Source of the DNA: Peptococcaceae bacterium
Lineage (GTDB): Bacteria; Bacillota; Dehalobacteriia; UBA7702
Assembly (NCBI GenBank): GCA_019415505.1
Contig: DXZC01000007.1
Location: 1-25,179, forward strand
Direction: 5' to 3'
Length of the DNA: 25,179 bases
Position numbers and translations under genes: made by a program. The notes beneath the pieces are model-generated. The model worked only from the letters and a program-made list of their open reading frames with translations. It was not told where the DNA came from and made no database searches. This document shows positions 15,534-23,907 of the stretch, piece after piece. Each line of letters starts with the position of its first letter. Positions within the stretch are counted from its first letter, which is position 1.

Positions 15534-16613
15534 ATGGCTAAGCAAACTATTATTCCTTTCGGACCCCAGCATCCGGTATTACCGGAACCTGTTCATCTCG
15601 ACTTAGTGTTAGAAGATGAAACCGTTGTTCAAGCCATTCCCTCTATTGGTTTCGTACATAGAGGCCTTGAAAAATTGGTGGAAAAAAAGGAATACACTGA
15701 ACTCATGTATGTTACCGAGCGTATCTGCGGTATTTGTGCTTTTGGCCACAACTGGGGCTATTGCATGGCCGCTGAAGGCTTGATGAAGATTGAAATTCCT
15801 GAGAGAGCGGAATACCTGAGAACCATGTGGCATGAAATGTCCAGGGTTCACAGCCACCTTCTCTGGCTCGGTCTTTTAGCTGACGCTTTCGGTTTTGAAA
15901 GTCTCTTTATGCACTGCTGGCGTGTAAGAGAACAGGTGCTCGACCTGTTTGAAAAAACTACCGGCGGCCGTGTTATCTTCTCCGTATGTAAAGTAGGCGG
16001 CGTCCATCGCGATATTTCTCCCGAGGTTTTGGAAGAAATCGCTACCACTATGGAAAGAATGAAAAAGGAAGTCAAGGAATTGACCGATGTTTTCGTTAAC
16101 GATGTATCTGTGAAAAACCGCACCGTGGGTGTGGGTGTTGTTACCAAAGAGCAGGCTATTGACCTCTGCGCGGTTGGTCCCACTGCCCGTGCTTCCGGCG
16201 TTGTACAGGACTTGCGCCTCAACGGCCCTGGCGTGTATGACAAACTCGACTTTGAACCCATTGTGGAAGAAGCCGGTGACTGCTACGCTCGTGCTATTGT
16301 CAGGGTTAAAGAATTGTATCAAGCTATGGATATGGTAGCGGAACTTTGCCGTATCATGCCGGAAGGCGATATAGCCGTGCCTGTAAAGGGTAAGCCCAGT
16401 GGCGAATTTGCCGCTCGTTTGGAACAGCCCCGCGGTGAAGCTTTCTATTATCTGAAGGGTAATGATTCCAAGTTCTTGGAAAGAATGAGGATTAGAACGC
16501 CGACCAACATCAATATTCCCTTCCTGGTTCAGGCTTTGGCTGGGTGCGACTTGGCAGATGTTCCTATTATAGTTCTCAGTATCGACCCCTGCATTAGTTG
16601 TACTGAAAGATAA
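15534..16613 (+). CDS. echE: Ech hydrogenase large (NiFe) subunit EchE
   Basis: This 359-residue catalytic subunit holds the NiFe centre. The first motif is ERICGICAFGH with C65 and C68; the second is DPCISCTER with C353 and C356, and the protein ends three residues after C356. There is no C-terminal extension, as described for EchE of Methanosarcina barkeri and CooH of Rhodospirillum rubrum, so no processing endopeptidase is needed. All four cysteines are present, separating it from complex I NuoD and from the nonfunctional homologues. It should evolve or take up H2 with ferredoxin through EchF and EchC. Confidence 0.96.
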   Translation: MAKQTIIPFGPQHPVLPEPVHLDLVLEDETVVQAIPSIGFVHRGLEKLVEKKEYTELMYVTERICGICAFGHNWGYCMAAEGLMKIEIPERAEYLRTMWHEMSRVHSHLLWLGLLADAFGFESLFMHCWRVREQVLDLFEKTTGGRVIFSVCKVGGVHRDISPEVLEEIATTMERMKKEVKELTDVFVNDVSVKNRTVGVGVVTKEQAIDLCAVGPTARASGVVQDLRLNGPGVYDKLDFEPIVEEAGDCYARAIVRVKELYQAMDMVAELCRIMPEGDIAVPVKGKPSGEFAARLEQPRGEAFYYLKGNDSKFLERMRIRTPTNINIPFLVQALAGCDLADVPIIVLSIDPCISCTER

Positions 16614-16623
16614 GGAGGTAGAC

Positions 16624-17019
16624 ATGGCAGCATTTAAAATGGGTAAAGTTGTTTTGAGAAGCCTCTTTAAAAAGCCGGCTACCCTCATGTATCCCGTAGT
16701 ACCCCGGGAATTTACTCCCGTGACTAAAGGTCACATCGAAATAGACATAGACAATTGTATCTTTTGTAACTTATGCGCTAAAAAGTGCCCCACCAACGCC
16801 ATTAAAGTTGACCGTAATGCCCGTACCTGGAGCATTGAGCGTATGGATTGCATTCAATGCGGCTGCTGCACTTGGTCCTGTAAGAAGGAATGCCTCACCA
16901 TGAGGCCCGAATACACAGCCCCCAATACAGTCAAGGTAACAGATACTTTCCAGGGTCCTCCTAAAGAGGAGAAACCCAAGAAAGAAGAAGCCTCTAAGGA
17001 GTCTGCGGCAGCTGTATAA
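16624..17019 (+). CDS. echF: Ech hydrogenase ferredoxin-like subunit EchF
   Basis: The 131-residue polyferredoxin subunit (NuoI/HycF-like) carries two [4Fe-4S] clusters. CIFCNLCAKKCP (about 41-52) is a standard motif. CIQCGCCTWSCKKECL (about 77-92) supplies C-x2-C-x2-C-x3-C with two extra cysteines nearby, and lacks the usual proline after the fourth cysteine. It passes electrons from ferredoxin toward EchC. The C-terminus from about residue 108 is a Lys/Glu/Pro-rich tail. The ATG follows AAGGAGGTAG that overlaps the echE stop. Confidence 0.93.
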   Translation: MAAFKMGKVVLRSLFKKPATLMYPVVPREFTPVTKGHIEIDIDNCIFCNLCAKKCPTNAIKVDRNARTWSIERMDCIQCGCCTWSCKKECLTMRPEYTAPNTVKVTDTFQGPPKEEKPKKEEASKESAAAV

Positions 17020-17047
17020 GATATAATTTGTCTCATAAGGTGAATCA

Positions 17048-17392
17048 ATGCACGAATTCCCCATAACTCAACAAATCATAAAAATTGCGGAAAAACACGC
17101 CAAAGACAATAACGCCAAGGCAGTTACAAAAATTAAATTGGTGGTTGGCGAGTATTCCGGATTTATCGGCGAAAGCATTCAAATGTATTTTGATGTTATC
17201 TCAGAAGGAACCCTTTGTGAAAAGGCTACTATTGAGATAGAGGGTGTGAAGCCCAAGCTTCAGTGCCGAAATTGCGGAAAATATTTTGCAAGACAGCCCA
17301 TGTCCTTTGCCTGTCCCTATTGTGGCGGCGAGGGCGGACCATCGGATATTGGTAAAGAATTCTATATTGATTCCATCGAAATTGAAGCATAA
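17048..17392 (+). CDS. hypA: Hydrogenase nickel metallochaperone HypA
   Basis: HypA hands nickel to the large subunit with HypB. The 114-residue product starts MHEFPITQQII, keeping the nickel-binding His2 and Glu3, and has the zinc-binding pair CRNCGKYF and CPYCGG (C-x2-C twice). The usual fourth residue leucine is phenylalanine here. It starts 28 bases after echF, after AAGGTGA, and is likely part of the same transcript. A hairpin separates it from hypB. Confidence 0.93.
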   Translation: MHEFPITQQIIKIAEKHAKDNNAKAVTKIKLVVGEYSGFIGESIQMYFDVISEGTLCEKATIEIEGVKPKLQCRNCGKYFARQPMSFACPYCGGEGGPSDIGKEFYIDSIEIEA

Positions 17393-17394
17393 TA

Positions 17395-17424
17395 TATGGG
17401 ACAGGTAAATTTGCCTGTCCCATA
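17395..17424 (+). terminator. Hairpin between hypA and hypB, possible partial terminator or processing site
   Basis: TATGGGACAGG (17395-17405) and CCTGTCCCATA (17414-17424) form an 11-bp perfect stem with an 8-base loop, directly after the hypA stop. No uninterrupted T run follows, so complete termination is unlikely. It may lower readthrough into hypB or protect the ech mRNA 3' end. Confidence 0.5.
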
Positions 17425-17476
17425 ATTCCATTTAAAAATCCTTTTAGATAATTAATCCCTACTAAGGAGAAAAAAT

Positions 17477-18139
17477 ATGCATGATATTGCGAAAATAAAT
17501 TTAACTCTCAAAGAGAATATCCATGACGAGAACGACCATATCGCCTTACACATAAAAGAGGATATGGCTTCCCAAGGCGTACTGGTTGTAAACGTTATGG
17601 GCGCGCCGGGAGTGGGTAAAACCACTACCTTAAAGAATGTTTTTAAAAATCTCACCACCGCACGGCCCTATGTTATTGAAGGCGATATCGAAAGTGATAT
17701 TGACACTAAGGACCTGCAAAATATGGGCGTGAGTACCTTTCAAATAAATACCTTTGGCGCTTGCCATCTTGATTCACCTATGGTCAGAGACGCCATTAAG
17801 AAAATGGAATTTCCTCAAAAGGGTATACTTTTTATCGAAAATATCGGTAATTTAGTCTGTCCGGCGGAATTTTCCATTGGCGAGCACGTAAAAATGTTGA
17901 TTACCACCGCTACCGACGGCAGCGATAAACCATATAAATATCCCTTGGCTTTTGAAAAAGCGGATATTATCCTCATTAACAAATGTGATTTATTGCCCTA
18001 TGTAGACTTTGATGAAGAGTTTTTCCTCAAGGGCGTAAGGGCGCAAAATCCTGAAGTGCCGGTCTTTAAAGTTTCCGGACGCACCGGCGAAGGGTACGCT
18101 GAGGTAGCTGCTTGGCTAGAAGCCCGCAACCTTAAATAA
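17477..18139 (+). CDS. hypB: Hydrogenase nickel incorporation GTPase HypB
   Basis: HypB is a SIMIBI-class GTPase that drives nickel delivery with HypA. The 220-residue product has the P-loop GAPGVGKTT (42-50), the metal-site pair C96-H97 in FGACHLDS, and C128 in ENIGNLVCPAEF. NKCD serves as the guanine-recognition motif (about residues 169-172). It lacks the histidine-rich nickel-storage N-terminus of some homologues, beginning directly at the conserved region. The ATG follows AAGGAGA. Confidence 0.94.
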   Translation: MHDIAKINLTLKENIHDENDHIALHIKEDMASQGVLVVNVMGAPGVGKTTTLKNVFKNLTTARPYVIEGDIESDIDTKDLQNMGVSTFQINTFGACHLDSPMVRDAIKKMEFPQKGILFIENIGNLVCPAEFSIGEHVKMLITTATDGSDKPYKYPLAFEKADIILINKCDLLPYVDFDEEFFLKGVRAQNPEVPVFKVSGRTGEGYAEVAAWLEARNLK

Positions 18140-18165
18140 AATGACTATATTAGAATGCCAATTAG

Positions 18166-18174
18166 TGGTATAAT
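18166..18174 (+). promoter_or_regulatory. Possible internal extended -10 promoter before hypF
   Basis: TGGTATAAT is an extended -10 element in the 59-base gap between hypB and hypF. No convincing -35 is present, and the predicted start lies almost on the AGGAGG ribosome binding site, so activity is uncertain. Confidence 0.25.
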
Positions 18175-18198
18175 TAAAAAAGGAGGAAAGCCTAGACT

Positions 18199-20511
18199 AT
18201 GAAGACTGTGTTGATTCGGATTTGGGGTATCGTACAGGGGGTGGGCTTTCGTCCTTTTGTAGCAAAATTGGCGGACAAGTATCAGGTAAAGGGTAATGTA
18301 CGCAATATTGGCGGTTTGGTAGATATTACCATGACCGATTCGCCGGAGCGAATTGAGGAATTTGTGACCCAACTCCAAAGGGAAAAACCAGAGCCTGCTG
18401 AAATAGTACATATTAAAATCACAGAATTACCCTATCAGGAGTTTTCCCAATTTGCTATAATTAATAGTGGCGCTGGTGACAACGAAGCCTCTATGATTCC
18501 CGCTGACCTCGCTATTTGTCCAGCCTGTCTCAGGGATTTAAAGGATCCGGAAAACCCCCGCTATCGTCACCCCTTTATCAGTTGCATGGCCTGTGGCCCC
18601 CGGTACACTATAATTGATAAAATACCTTATGACCGGGAAAATACCGCAATGGTTGATTTTCCCTTTTGTGATTTTTGTTATAACGAATATACTAATAGAC
18701 AGGACCGCCGTTATCATGCCCAAACTATTTCCTGCCATAATTGCGGCCCCCAGTTACTGCTAAAGGATAGTGATATACAAGGGGATGCCGCAGTGCAGCT
18801 CTGTATTGAGCTATTGCAAGCTGGTAAAATTGTCGCTGTTAAGGGGGTAGGAGGCTATAATTTTATTGCCAGCCCCTTTAATAACCAAACGGTTCTCAAT
18901 TTGCGCCGCCTCAAAGGCCGGGAGGAAAAGCCCTTTGCTGTAATGTTTGAGAGCTTAGATGAAATCAGGAAGTATTGCCGAGTGGATTCAGCGGAAGAGG
19001 CTCTGTTGGCAAGTAGCGCCCGTCCTATTGTACTGTTGGACACAGTTGGCCAACCCTTTGCGCCGGAAACAAACAAGACCAGCCGCTATACCGGGGCTTT
19101 CTTGCCTAGCATGGGCTTGCACCATCTATTATTGGCGGCTTGCGGCCCCCTGATTGTAACCAGCGCCAATTTAGCGGATATGCCAATGATTAACAGCGAC
19201 GAGGAAATGTTTGCTCTCTACGAAGATAACAAGGAGTTATTGGCAGCTGTTTTTTACCACGCTAGAGATATTCGCGTGCGGGTGGATGATTCAGTAGTGC
19301 GAGTTGTGGACGGTCAACCCCAAATGGTGCGTCGTTCCAAGGGCTATGCCCCTGTGCCCCTCTACCTTAAAGGTAACGAAACCGTGCCACAGGAACGGAT
19401 GATTTTGTCCCTGGGCGGGCAATTGAAGTCGGCCTTTACTTTAAGCAAGGGTAATTTTGCTTATGTTAGCCAATTTTTCGGTGATTTAGACGCCGAGTAT
19501 ATTAGAGAAATTTATTTAGAAAATATAGAGAGGATGAAGTCCCTCTTTCGTATAGAACCAAATCTGGTGGTCACAGATAGTCATCCCCTGTATTTTACCA
19601 ATAGTTTTGCCCAGGACTATGCTGCCAGCCATAATATACCCCTTTTAAAAGTGCAGCATCATCATGCCCATGTGGCGTCGGTAATGGCTGAGCATCACCT
19701 GGACGAAGCTGTAATCGGCGTAAGCTTTGACGGCACCGGCTATGGCGATGACGGCAATATTTGGGGCGGTGAATTTTTACTTTGTCGGGGCTGGCAATTT
19801 GTGCGCCTAGCCCATCTCCAATATGTGCCTATGTTGGGTGGAGATAATTCCATGCGGGAAGGCTGGAAATCAGCTATGTGTTACATGGCGGCGATAGGCG
19901 GCGAAGCTGAAACCTTGGCTTTAAGTCAGGACAATCGCTATGCCATGGTGAAGGCAGCCATACACCATGGTGTTAACACAATTTATAGCTCCAGCATGGG
20001 TCGGCTTTTTGATGCGGTAGCCGCGGCTCTTGGCATTCATACCGATAACCGCTACGAGGGTGAATGCGCTATTATGTTGGAAAACGCCGCCGCCCGTTGC
20101 CGGGAGCAAGGCGTGGCTCCCTATATAATGACTTTTCTCTTCTGGGAAGAGGAGGGAGTCTATAAAATATCCGCTGCTACGATTTTTCAGGCCATAGCTA
20201 AAGGTTTGGCTTTAGGCGTGTCGCCGGAGTCTATGGCTTTGGGCTTTCATGAAGCTGTAGCCAAAATGATACTTTCCCTCTGCGAAAAAATCAGTAAACG
20301 CACGGGGGTAAAAAAAGTAGCATTGACAGGCGGCGTATTTCAGAATAAAATTTTAATGGAAACAACTTTGTCCCTTTTGCGTGAAGAGGACTTTACAATA
20401 TATTATAATATCTCCGTTGGCGCCAATGATGGGGGCATATCCTTAGGACAGACCTACATTGGCCTGGAGTATTTAAAGGAGAATGAACATGTGCATAGCA
20501 ATGCCAGGTAA
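18199..20511 (+). CDS. hypF: Carbamoyltransferase HypF
   Basis: HypF makes the carbamoyl precursor of the active-site cyanide ligands from carbamoyl phosphate and ATP and gives it to HypE. The 770-residue product has the full domain series. The acylphosphatase domain contains GIVQGVGFRPFV (10-21). Two zinc fingers have C107, C110, C129, C132 and C157, C160, C179, C182. A YrdC-like domain spans about 190-380, with GKIVAVKGVGGYN. The Kae1-like domain has VQHHHAHVASVMAEH and FDGTGYGDDGNIWGGEF. The normal bacterial length is near 750-770. Its last 23 bases overlap the hypC start. Confidence 0.96.
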   Translation: MKTVLIRIWGIVQGVGFRPFVAKLADKYQVKGNVRNIGGLVDITMTDSPERIEEFVTQLQREKPEPAEIVHIKITELPYQEFSQFAIINSGAGDNEASMIPADLAICPACLRDLKDPENPRYRHPFISCMACGPRYTIIDKIPYDRENTAMVDFPFCDFCYNEYTNRQDRRYHAQTISCHNCGPQLLLKDSDIQGDAAVQLCIELLQAGKIVAVKGVGGYNFIASPFNNQTVLNLRRLKGREEKPFAVMFESLDEIRKYCRVDSAEEALLASSARPIVLLDTVGQPFAPETNKTSRYTGAFLPSMGLHHLLLAACGPLIVTSANLADMPMINSDEEMFALYEDNKELLAAVFYHARDIRVRVDDSVVRVVDGQPQMVRRSKGYAPVPLYLKGNETVPQERMILSLGGQLKSAFTLSKGNFAYVSQFFGDLDAEYIREIYLENIERMKSLFRIEPNLVVTDSHPLYFTNSFAQDYAASHNIPLLKVQHHHAHVASVMAEHHLDEAVIGVSFDGTGYGDDGNIWGGEFLLCRGWQFVRLAHLQYVPMLGGDNSMREGWKSAMCYMAAIGGEAETLALSQDNRYAMVKAAIHHGVNTIYSSSMGRLFDAVAAALGIHTDNRYEGECAIMLENAAARCREQGVAPYIMTFLFWEEEGVYKISAATIFQAIAKGLALGVSPESMALGFHEAVAKMILSLCEKISKRTGVKKVALTGGVFQNKILMETTLSLLREEDFTIYYNISVGANDGGISLGQTYIGLEYLKENEHVHSNAR

Positions 20512-20710
20512 AATAACAGCCATAGAAGGCAATAGGGCTAAAGTAGACTTTAGCGGCACAGAGGTTAACGCTAATATTATGATGGTCGAGGCCAAGGTGG
20601 GGGACTATGTTTTAGTTCACGCCGGTTGCGCCATTGAGGTATTATCGGAAAGCCGGGCTGAAGAAATGCTTTCTATTTTTAAGGAATTAGAAGAATTGGA
20701 AGAAGATTAA
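20489..20710 (+). CDS. hypC: Hydrogenase maturation chaperone HypC
   Basis: HypC carries the Fe(CN)2CO unit with HypD and delivers it to the large subunit. The 73-residue product starting at 20489 gives the required N-terminus MCIAMPGKI, in which Cys2 binds the iron unit after removal of Met. The preceding in-frame ATG at 20483 would bury this cysteine, and AAAGGAG ends 7 bases before 20489. GDYVLVHAGCAIEVLS is the typical OB-fold portion. It overlaps hypF by 23 bases and ends 1 base before hypD. Confidence 0.93.
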   Translation: MCIAMPGKITAIEGNRAKVDFSGTEVNANIMMVEAKVGDYVLVHAGCAIEVLSESRAEEMLSIFKELEELEED

Positions 20711-20711
20711 T

Positions 20712-21755
20712 ATGAACAGTACAGAAATAATCGCCTATTTAAAGAATTATGATGGCGCTGATATAAAGCTTATGGAGGTCTGCGGTACCCATACGGCCGC
20801 TATTTTTAAAAATGGTATCCGCTCACTAATTTCCCCGAAAATACATTTAATTGCTGGCCCCGGCTGTCCCGTTTGTGTGACTCCCGCCGCTTATATTGAC
20901 AAATGTATTGATTACGCCAAACGGGAAAACCATGTGTTGGTCACCTTTGGGGATATGATTAAGGTTCCGGGAACCTGCCAAAGTTTAGCTCAAGCCAAAG
21001 GCGAAGGCGCTAGGGTAGAGCTGATGTTTTCCCCGGTAGAGGTGGTGGAGAAAGCTAAGGCTAACCCCCATATAACCTATGTTATTGCTGCCGTGGGCTT
21101 TGAGACTACTATTCCCACCTATGGCGTGGCTTTAAGTGAAGCCCTGAAAGACGGCGTAAAAAACCTTAAATTTATCACCGCTTTAAAGACGGCGCTGCCG
21201 GCCTTAGAGTGGATTTGTGAAAATGATAAGGATATTGACGGTTTTATCTGTCCCGGCCATGTCAGTGTGATTACCGGTAGTGAAGTCTATGAGTCGCTGG
21301 CGGAAAAATATCAAAAACCCTTTGTAGTTGCTGGCTTTGAAGGGGAGCATCTTTTAGCTGTGATTTATGACTTGGTGCGGCAGATTGTCAATAAACGTCA
21401 CAACGTGAAAAATCTCTACCAGAATGCGGTGAAAACCCAAGGCAACCCCAAGGCTCTAGCCATAACGGAAAAATATTTTCGTCCCGGTAGCGCCACCTGG
21501 CGTGGTTTAGGGCAAATACCGGATTCCGGTATGTATTTACAGGCTGAGTACCAGGAGTACGATGCTGGTAGCCACGGCTTAGACCAAGACTTGGAGTTGC
21601 CTAAATCTTGTCGTTGTACCGAGGTTATTGTGGGGCGCATCAACCCGGTGGACTGCCCCATGTTTGGTAAGGGCTGCGACCCTATACGTCCTTACGGTCC
21701 CTGTATGGTGTCGGCTGAGGGGGCCTGCGGTATTTGGTACAGAAATACCCAATAA
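20712..21755 (+). CDS. hypD: Hydrogenase maturation scaffold HypD
   Basis: HypD is the redox-active iron-sulfur scaffold on which the Fe(CN)2CO group is assembled with HypC. The 347-residue product shows KLMEVCGTHT, GPGCPVCVTP, TFGDMIKVPGT, and CPGHVSVITG. A C-terminal cysteine set includes CRCTEV, NPVDCPMFGKGCDP and GPCMVSAEGACGIWY, which supply the [4Fe-4S] ligands. The length is normal. The ATG is one base after the hypC stop and is translated from an A/G-rich site inside hypC. Confidence 0.96.
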   Translation: MNSTEIIAYLKNYDGADIKLMEVCGTHTAAIFKNGIRSLISPKIHLIAGPGCPVCVTPAAYIDKCIDYAKRENHVLVTFGDMIKVPGTCQSLAQAKGEGARVELMFSPVEVVEKAKANPHITYVIAAVGFETTIPTYGVALSEALKDGVKNLKFITALKTALPALEWICENDKDIDGFICPGHVSVITGSEVYESLAEKYQKPFVVAGFEGEHLLAVIYDLVRQIVNKRHNVKNLYQNAVKTQGNPKALAITEKYFRPGSATWRGLGQIPDSGMYLQAEYQEYDAGSHGLDQDLELPKSCRCTEVIVGRINPVDCPMFGKGCDPIRPYGPCMVSAEGACGIWYRNTQ

Positions 21756-21775
21756 GAGAACAGCGAGGTAATAAG

Positions 21776-22756
21776 ATGATTATAACTATGGCCCACGGCA
21801 GCGGAGGTAAATCCTCTGCTGAGCTTATGCAAAAAGTTTTTGGTAAACATTTCAGCAACGAAGTCTTAGATAAAATGGAAGATGCGGCCGTATTGGAGCT
21901 GGAGGGTAAAATTGCCTTTAGCACCGACTCTTTTGTGGTTACCCCTGTGGTTTTTCCCGGCGGTGATATTGGCAAACTGGCGGTTTGCGGTACTGTCAAC
22001 GACCTATTGATGATGGGGGCGAAACCTTTATATTTAACCTCCGCCTATATTTTGGAAGAGGGTCTGGAAATAGATACCTTAGATTCCGTAGCTGCTTCCA
22101 TGGCGCAAACAGCGGAGCAAGCTGGCGTAAACATCGTGGCCGGTGACACCAAGGTTGTGGAGGGCAACGGCGGGTTAATGATCAATACTACCGGCCTGGG
22201 CCTTATTCCCGTTGGGCGGGATATAAGCGCTGCCAATTTAGAGGTTGGGGACGTTATTTTAGTATCCGGCTTCTTAGGCGATCATCACGCCTGCATACTG
22301 AGCGCCCGCATGGAGCTAACCAATAATATAACCAGCGATTGCGCTCCTCTTAATACCGTGGTGGACGCCTTATTCGCCAGTGGCGTTACTGTTAAGGCTA
22401 TGCGGGATATAACCAGAGGCGGCTTGGGTACAATGCTGAACGAGCTGGCCCGCACATCTGGGGTTGCTATAGAAATTGAGGAAGCTGATATTCCTGTTCG
22501 CGATAATGTGCGGGGCTTTTGTGATATTTTAGGCCTTGACCCCCTTTATATGGGCAATGAGGGTAAAATGTTAGCTGTGGTTAAAGGTTCGGAAGCAAAA
22601 CAAGCCCTAGAGGCTATGCGTAGCACAGAGCTGGGCCAAGATGCGGTAATCCTGGGACAGGTTACAGCGGGAAAAGGTGTAGCAATGCGTACTAGACTAG
22701 GTGGTAAGCGGGTAGTTGATATGCTTTATGGCGAGGGCCTACCCAGGATTTGCTAA
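21776..22756 (+). CDS. hypE: Carbamoyl dehydratase HypE
   Basis: HypE converts the carbamoyl group on its own C-terminal cysteine to thiocyanate with ATP and donates the cyanide to iron. The 326-residue product has the PurM/AIR-synthetase fold, beginning MIITMAHGSGGKSS and ending LPRIC with the conserved terminal Cys326. DTKVVEGNGG and DITRGGLGTMLNE are typical ATP-binding and family motifs. The ATG at 21776 follows GCGAGGT; the earlier in-frame codon at 21734 lies inside hypD without a ribosome binding site. It completes the hyp set. The lipid kinase-like gene begins 15 bases later. Confidence 0.96.
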   Translation: MIITMAHGSGGKSSAELMQKVFGKHFSNEVLDKMEDAAVLELEGKIAFSTDSFVVTPVVFPGGDIGKLAVCGTVNDLLMMGAKPLYLTSAYILEEGLEIDTLDSVAASMAQTAEQAGVNIVAGDTKVVEGNGGLMINTTGLGLIPVGRDISAANLEVGDVILVSGFLGDHHACILSARMELTNNITSDCAPLNTVVDALFASGVTVKAMRDITRGGLGTMLNELARTSGVAIEIEEADIPVRDNVRGFCDILGLDPLYMGNEGKMLAVVKGSEAKQALEAMRSTELGQDAVILGQVTAGKGVAMRTRLGGKRVVDMLYGEGLPRIC

Positions 22757-22771
22757 AAAGGGGGTGTGCTT

Positions 22772-23686
22772 ATGGCTAAGAAAATGCTTTTCCTGTATAA
22801 TCCTAAGGCGGGACGAAATGCTATTAAAACTAAACTTGCCGAGATTTTGAACATACTCACTGCCGGTGGTTATGATATTTTAGTTCGCCCTAGTCAAGCT
22901 CCCATGGATATGGAAAATATTGTCAAGGAGCGGGGGAAGGAATTTGATATTATTGTCACTTCCGGCGGGGACGGCAGTCTGAACGAAACCATAAACGGCT
23001 TAATGAGCTTGGAGAATCCCCCTGTTTTAGGTTATATTCCTACCGGTACGGTCAATGATTTTGCCGCCAGCCATAACATTTCTAAAAATATGCTGGTAGC
23101 GGCGAGGGATATTGTCAATGGCGATATCGTGAAAACGGATATAGGGAAGTTTAACAACAGCTATTTTTCCTATGTGGCTGCTTTTGGCGCTTTTACCGAT
23201 GTATCATATGACACCTCGCAGGATGCAAAAAATATTTTAGGACGTAACGCCTATATTTTAGAGGGCATTAAGCGTATTCCCAGCCTAACATCCCACCATA
23301 TCACTGTGGAATACGAAAATGAACTGATTGAAGGTGACTTTATTTACGGTATGGCCAGTAATTCTCTCTCTGTTGGCGGCATGAAGCTAGGTCATCGAAC
23401 CAGTATATCTATGAACGATGGTTATTTTGAATTTGGCTTGGTTAAAAAAACTGTCAGCGATTTCTTTAATGCCACTACCATGCTGGGAGCTGCCTTATCT
23501 CAGGATTTAATTGACAATAAATCCGTATATAATTTTAAAGCCAAAAAGGTTATAATCCGCAGTCAAGAGGGGATATCCTGGACTTTAGACGGTGAGTTCG
23601 GCGGCGTTTGCACTGAGGCTGTAATCGAAAGCAAAAAGGAAGCCCTGGATATTATTGTGCCCCATAGAATTTTACCCTTAAAGTAA
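22772..23686 (+). CDS. Diacylglycerol/lipid kinase-like protein (YegS/DgkB family)
   Basis: The 304-residue product belongs to the soluble diacylglycerol/sphingosine kinase family. Motifs are NPKAG (10-14), SGGDGSLNETINGL (64-77) with the catalytic GGDG, and PTGTVNDFA (90-98). It probably phosphorylates diacylglycerol or a related lipid with ATP on the inner face of the membrane, recycling diacylglycerol released by envelope polymer synthesis; the exact substrate is not shown. The ATG at 22772 has AAGGGGG 7 bases upstream. It follows hypE by 15 bases and is probably read from the same transcript, although it has no known role in hydrogenase maturation. Confidence 0.87.
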   Translation: MAKKMLFLYNPKAGRNAIKTKLAEILNILTAGGYDILVRPSQAPMDMENIVKERGKEFDIIVTSGGDGSLNETINGLMSLENPPVLGYIPTGTVNDFAASHNISKNMLVAARDIVNGDIVKTDIGKFNNSYFSYVAAFGAFTDVSYDTSQDAKNILGRNAYILEGIKRIPSLTSHHITVEYENELIEGDFIYGMASNSLSVGGMKLGHRTSISMNDGYFEFGLVKKTVSDFFNATTMLGAALSQDLIDNKSVYNFKAKKVIIRSQEGISWTLDGEFGGVCTEAVIESKKEALDIIVPHRILPLK

Positions 23687-23790
23687 TTTTCAGAGTTAAA
23701 AAAAGGTGACAGCTTTTGCTAACGCCCAATAAGGAAGTAATTTGAAAACACATCAGAATACTAACCATTACGGGCGTTGCAAAGGCGAAA

Positions 23791-23830
23791 GACACCGAGA
23801 AATGTAGAAATACTTTTCTCGGTGTCTTTT
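23791..23830 (+). terminator. Intrinsic terminator downstream of the lipid kinase-like gene
   Basis: GACACCGAGAAA (23791-23802) pairs over 12 bp with TTTCTCGGTGTC (23815-23826), followed by TTTT. It lies 104 bases past the lipid kinase-like stop and may belong either to that gene or to the left part of the mobile segment. Confidence 0.82.
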
Positions 23831-23907
23831 ATTGTATAAAGAAATCAAATCACACATTCGCATTTGTGCTCTTAATTGCTTACAATATGCTCAAGGAGGT
23901 CAAAGCT

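Noticed and set aside
15876..16688. A 270-codon open frame on the minus strand opposite echE
   Set aside because: It lies wholly over the well-supported echE and the start of echF, has no ribosome binding site of note and no recognisable motif; it results from the codon composition of echE.
11726..17019. Complex I, formate hydrogenlyase or CO-linked hydrogenase instead of Ech
   Set aside because: The large subunit keeps all four NiFe cysteines, the cluster has just the six echA-F type genes in order, and no formate dehydrogenase or CO dehydrogenase genes are adjacent.
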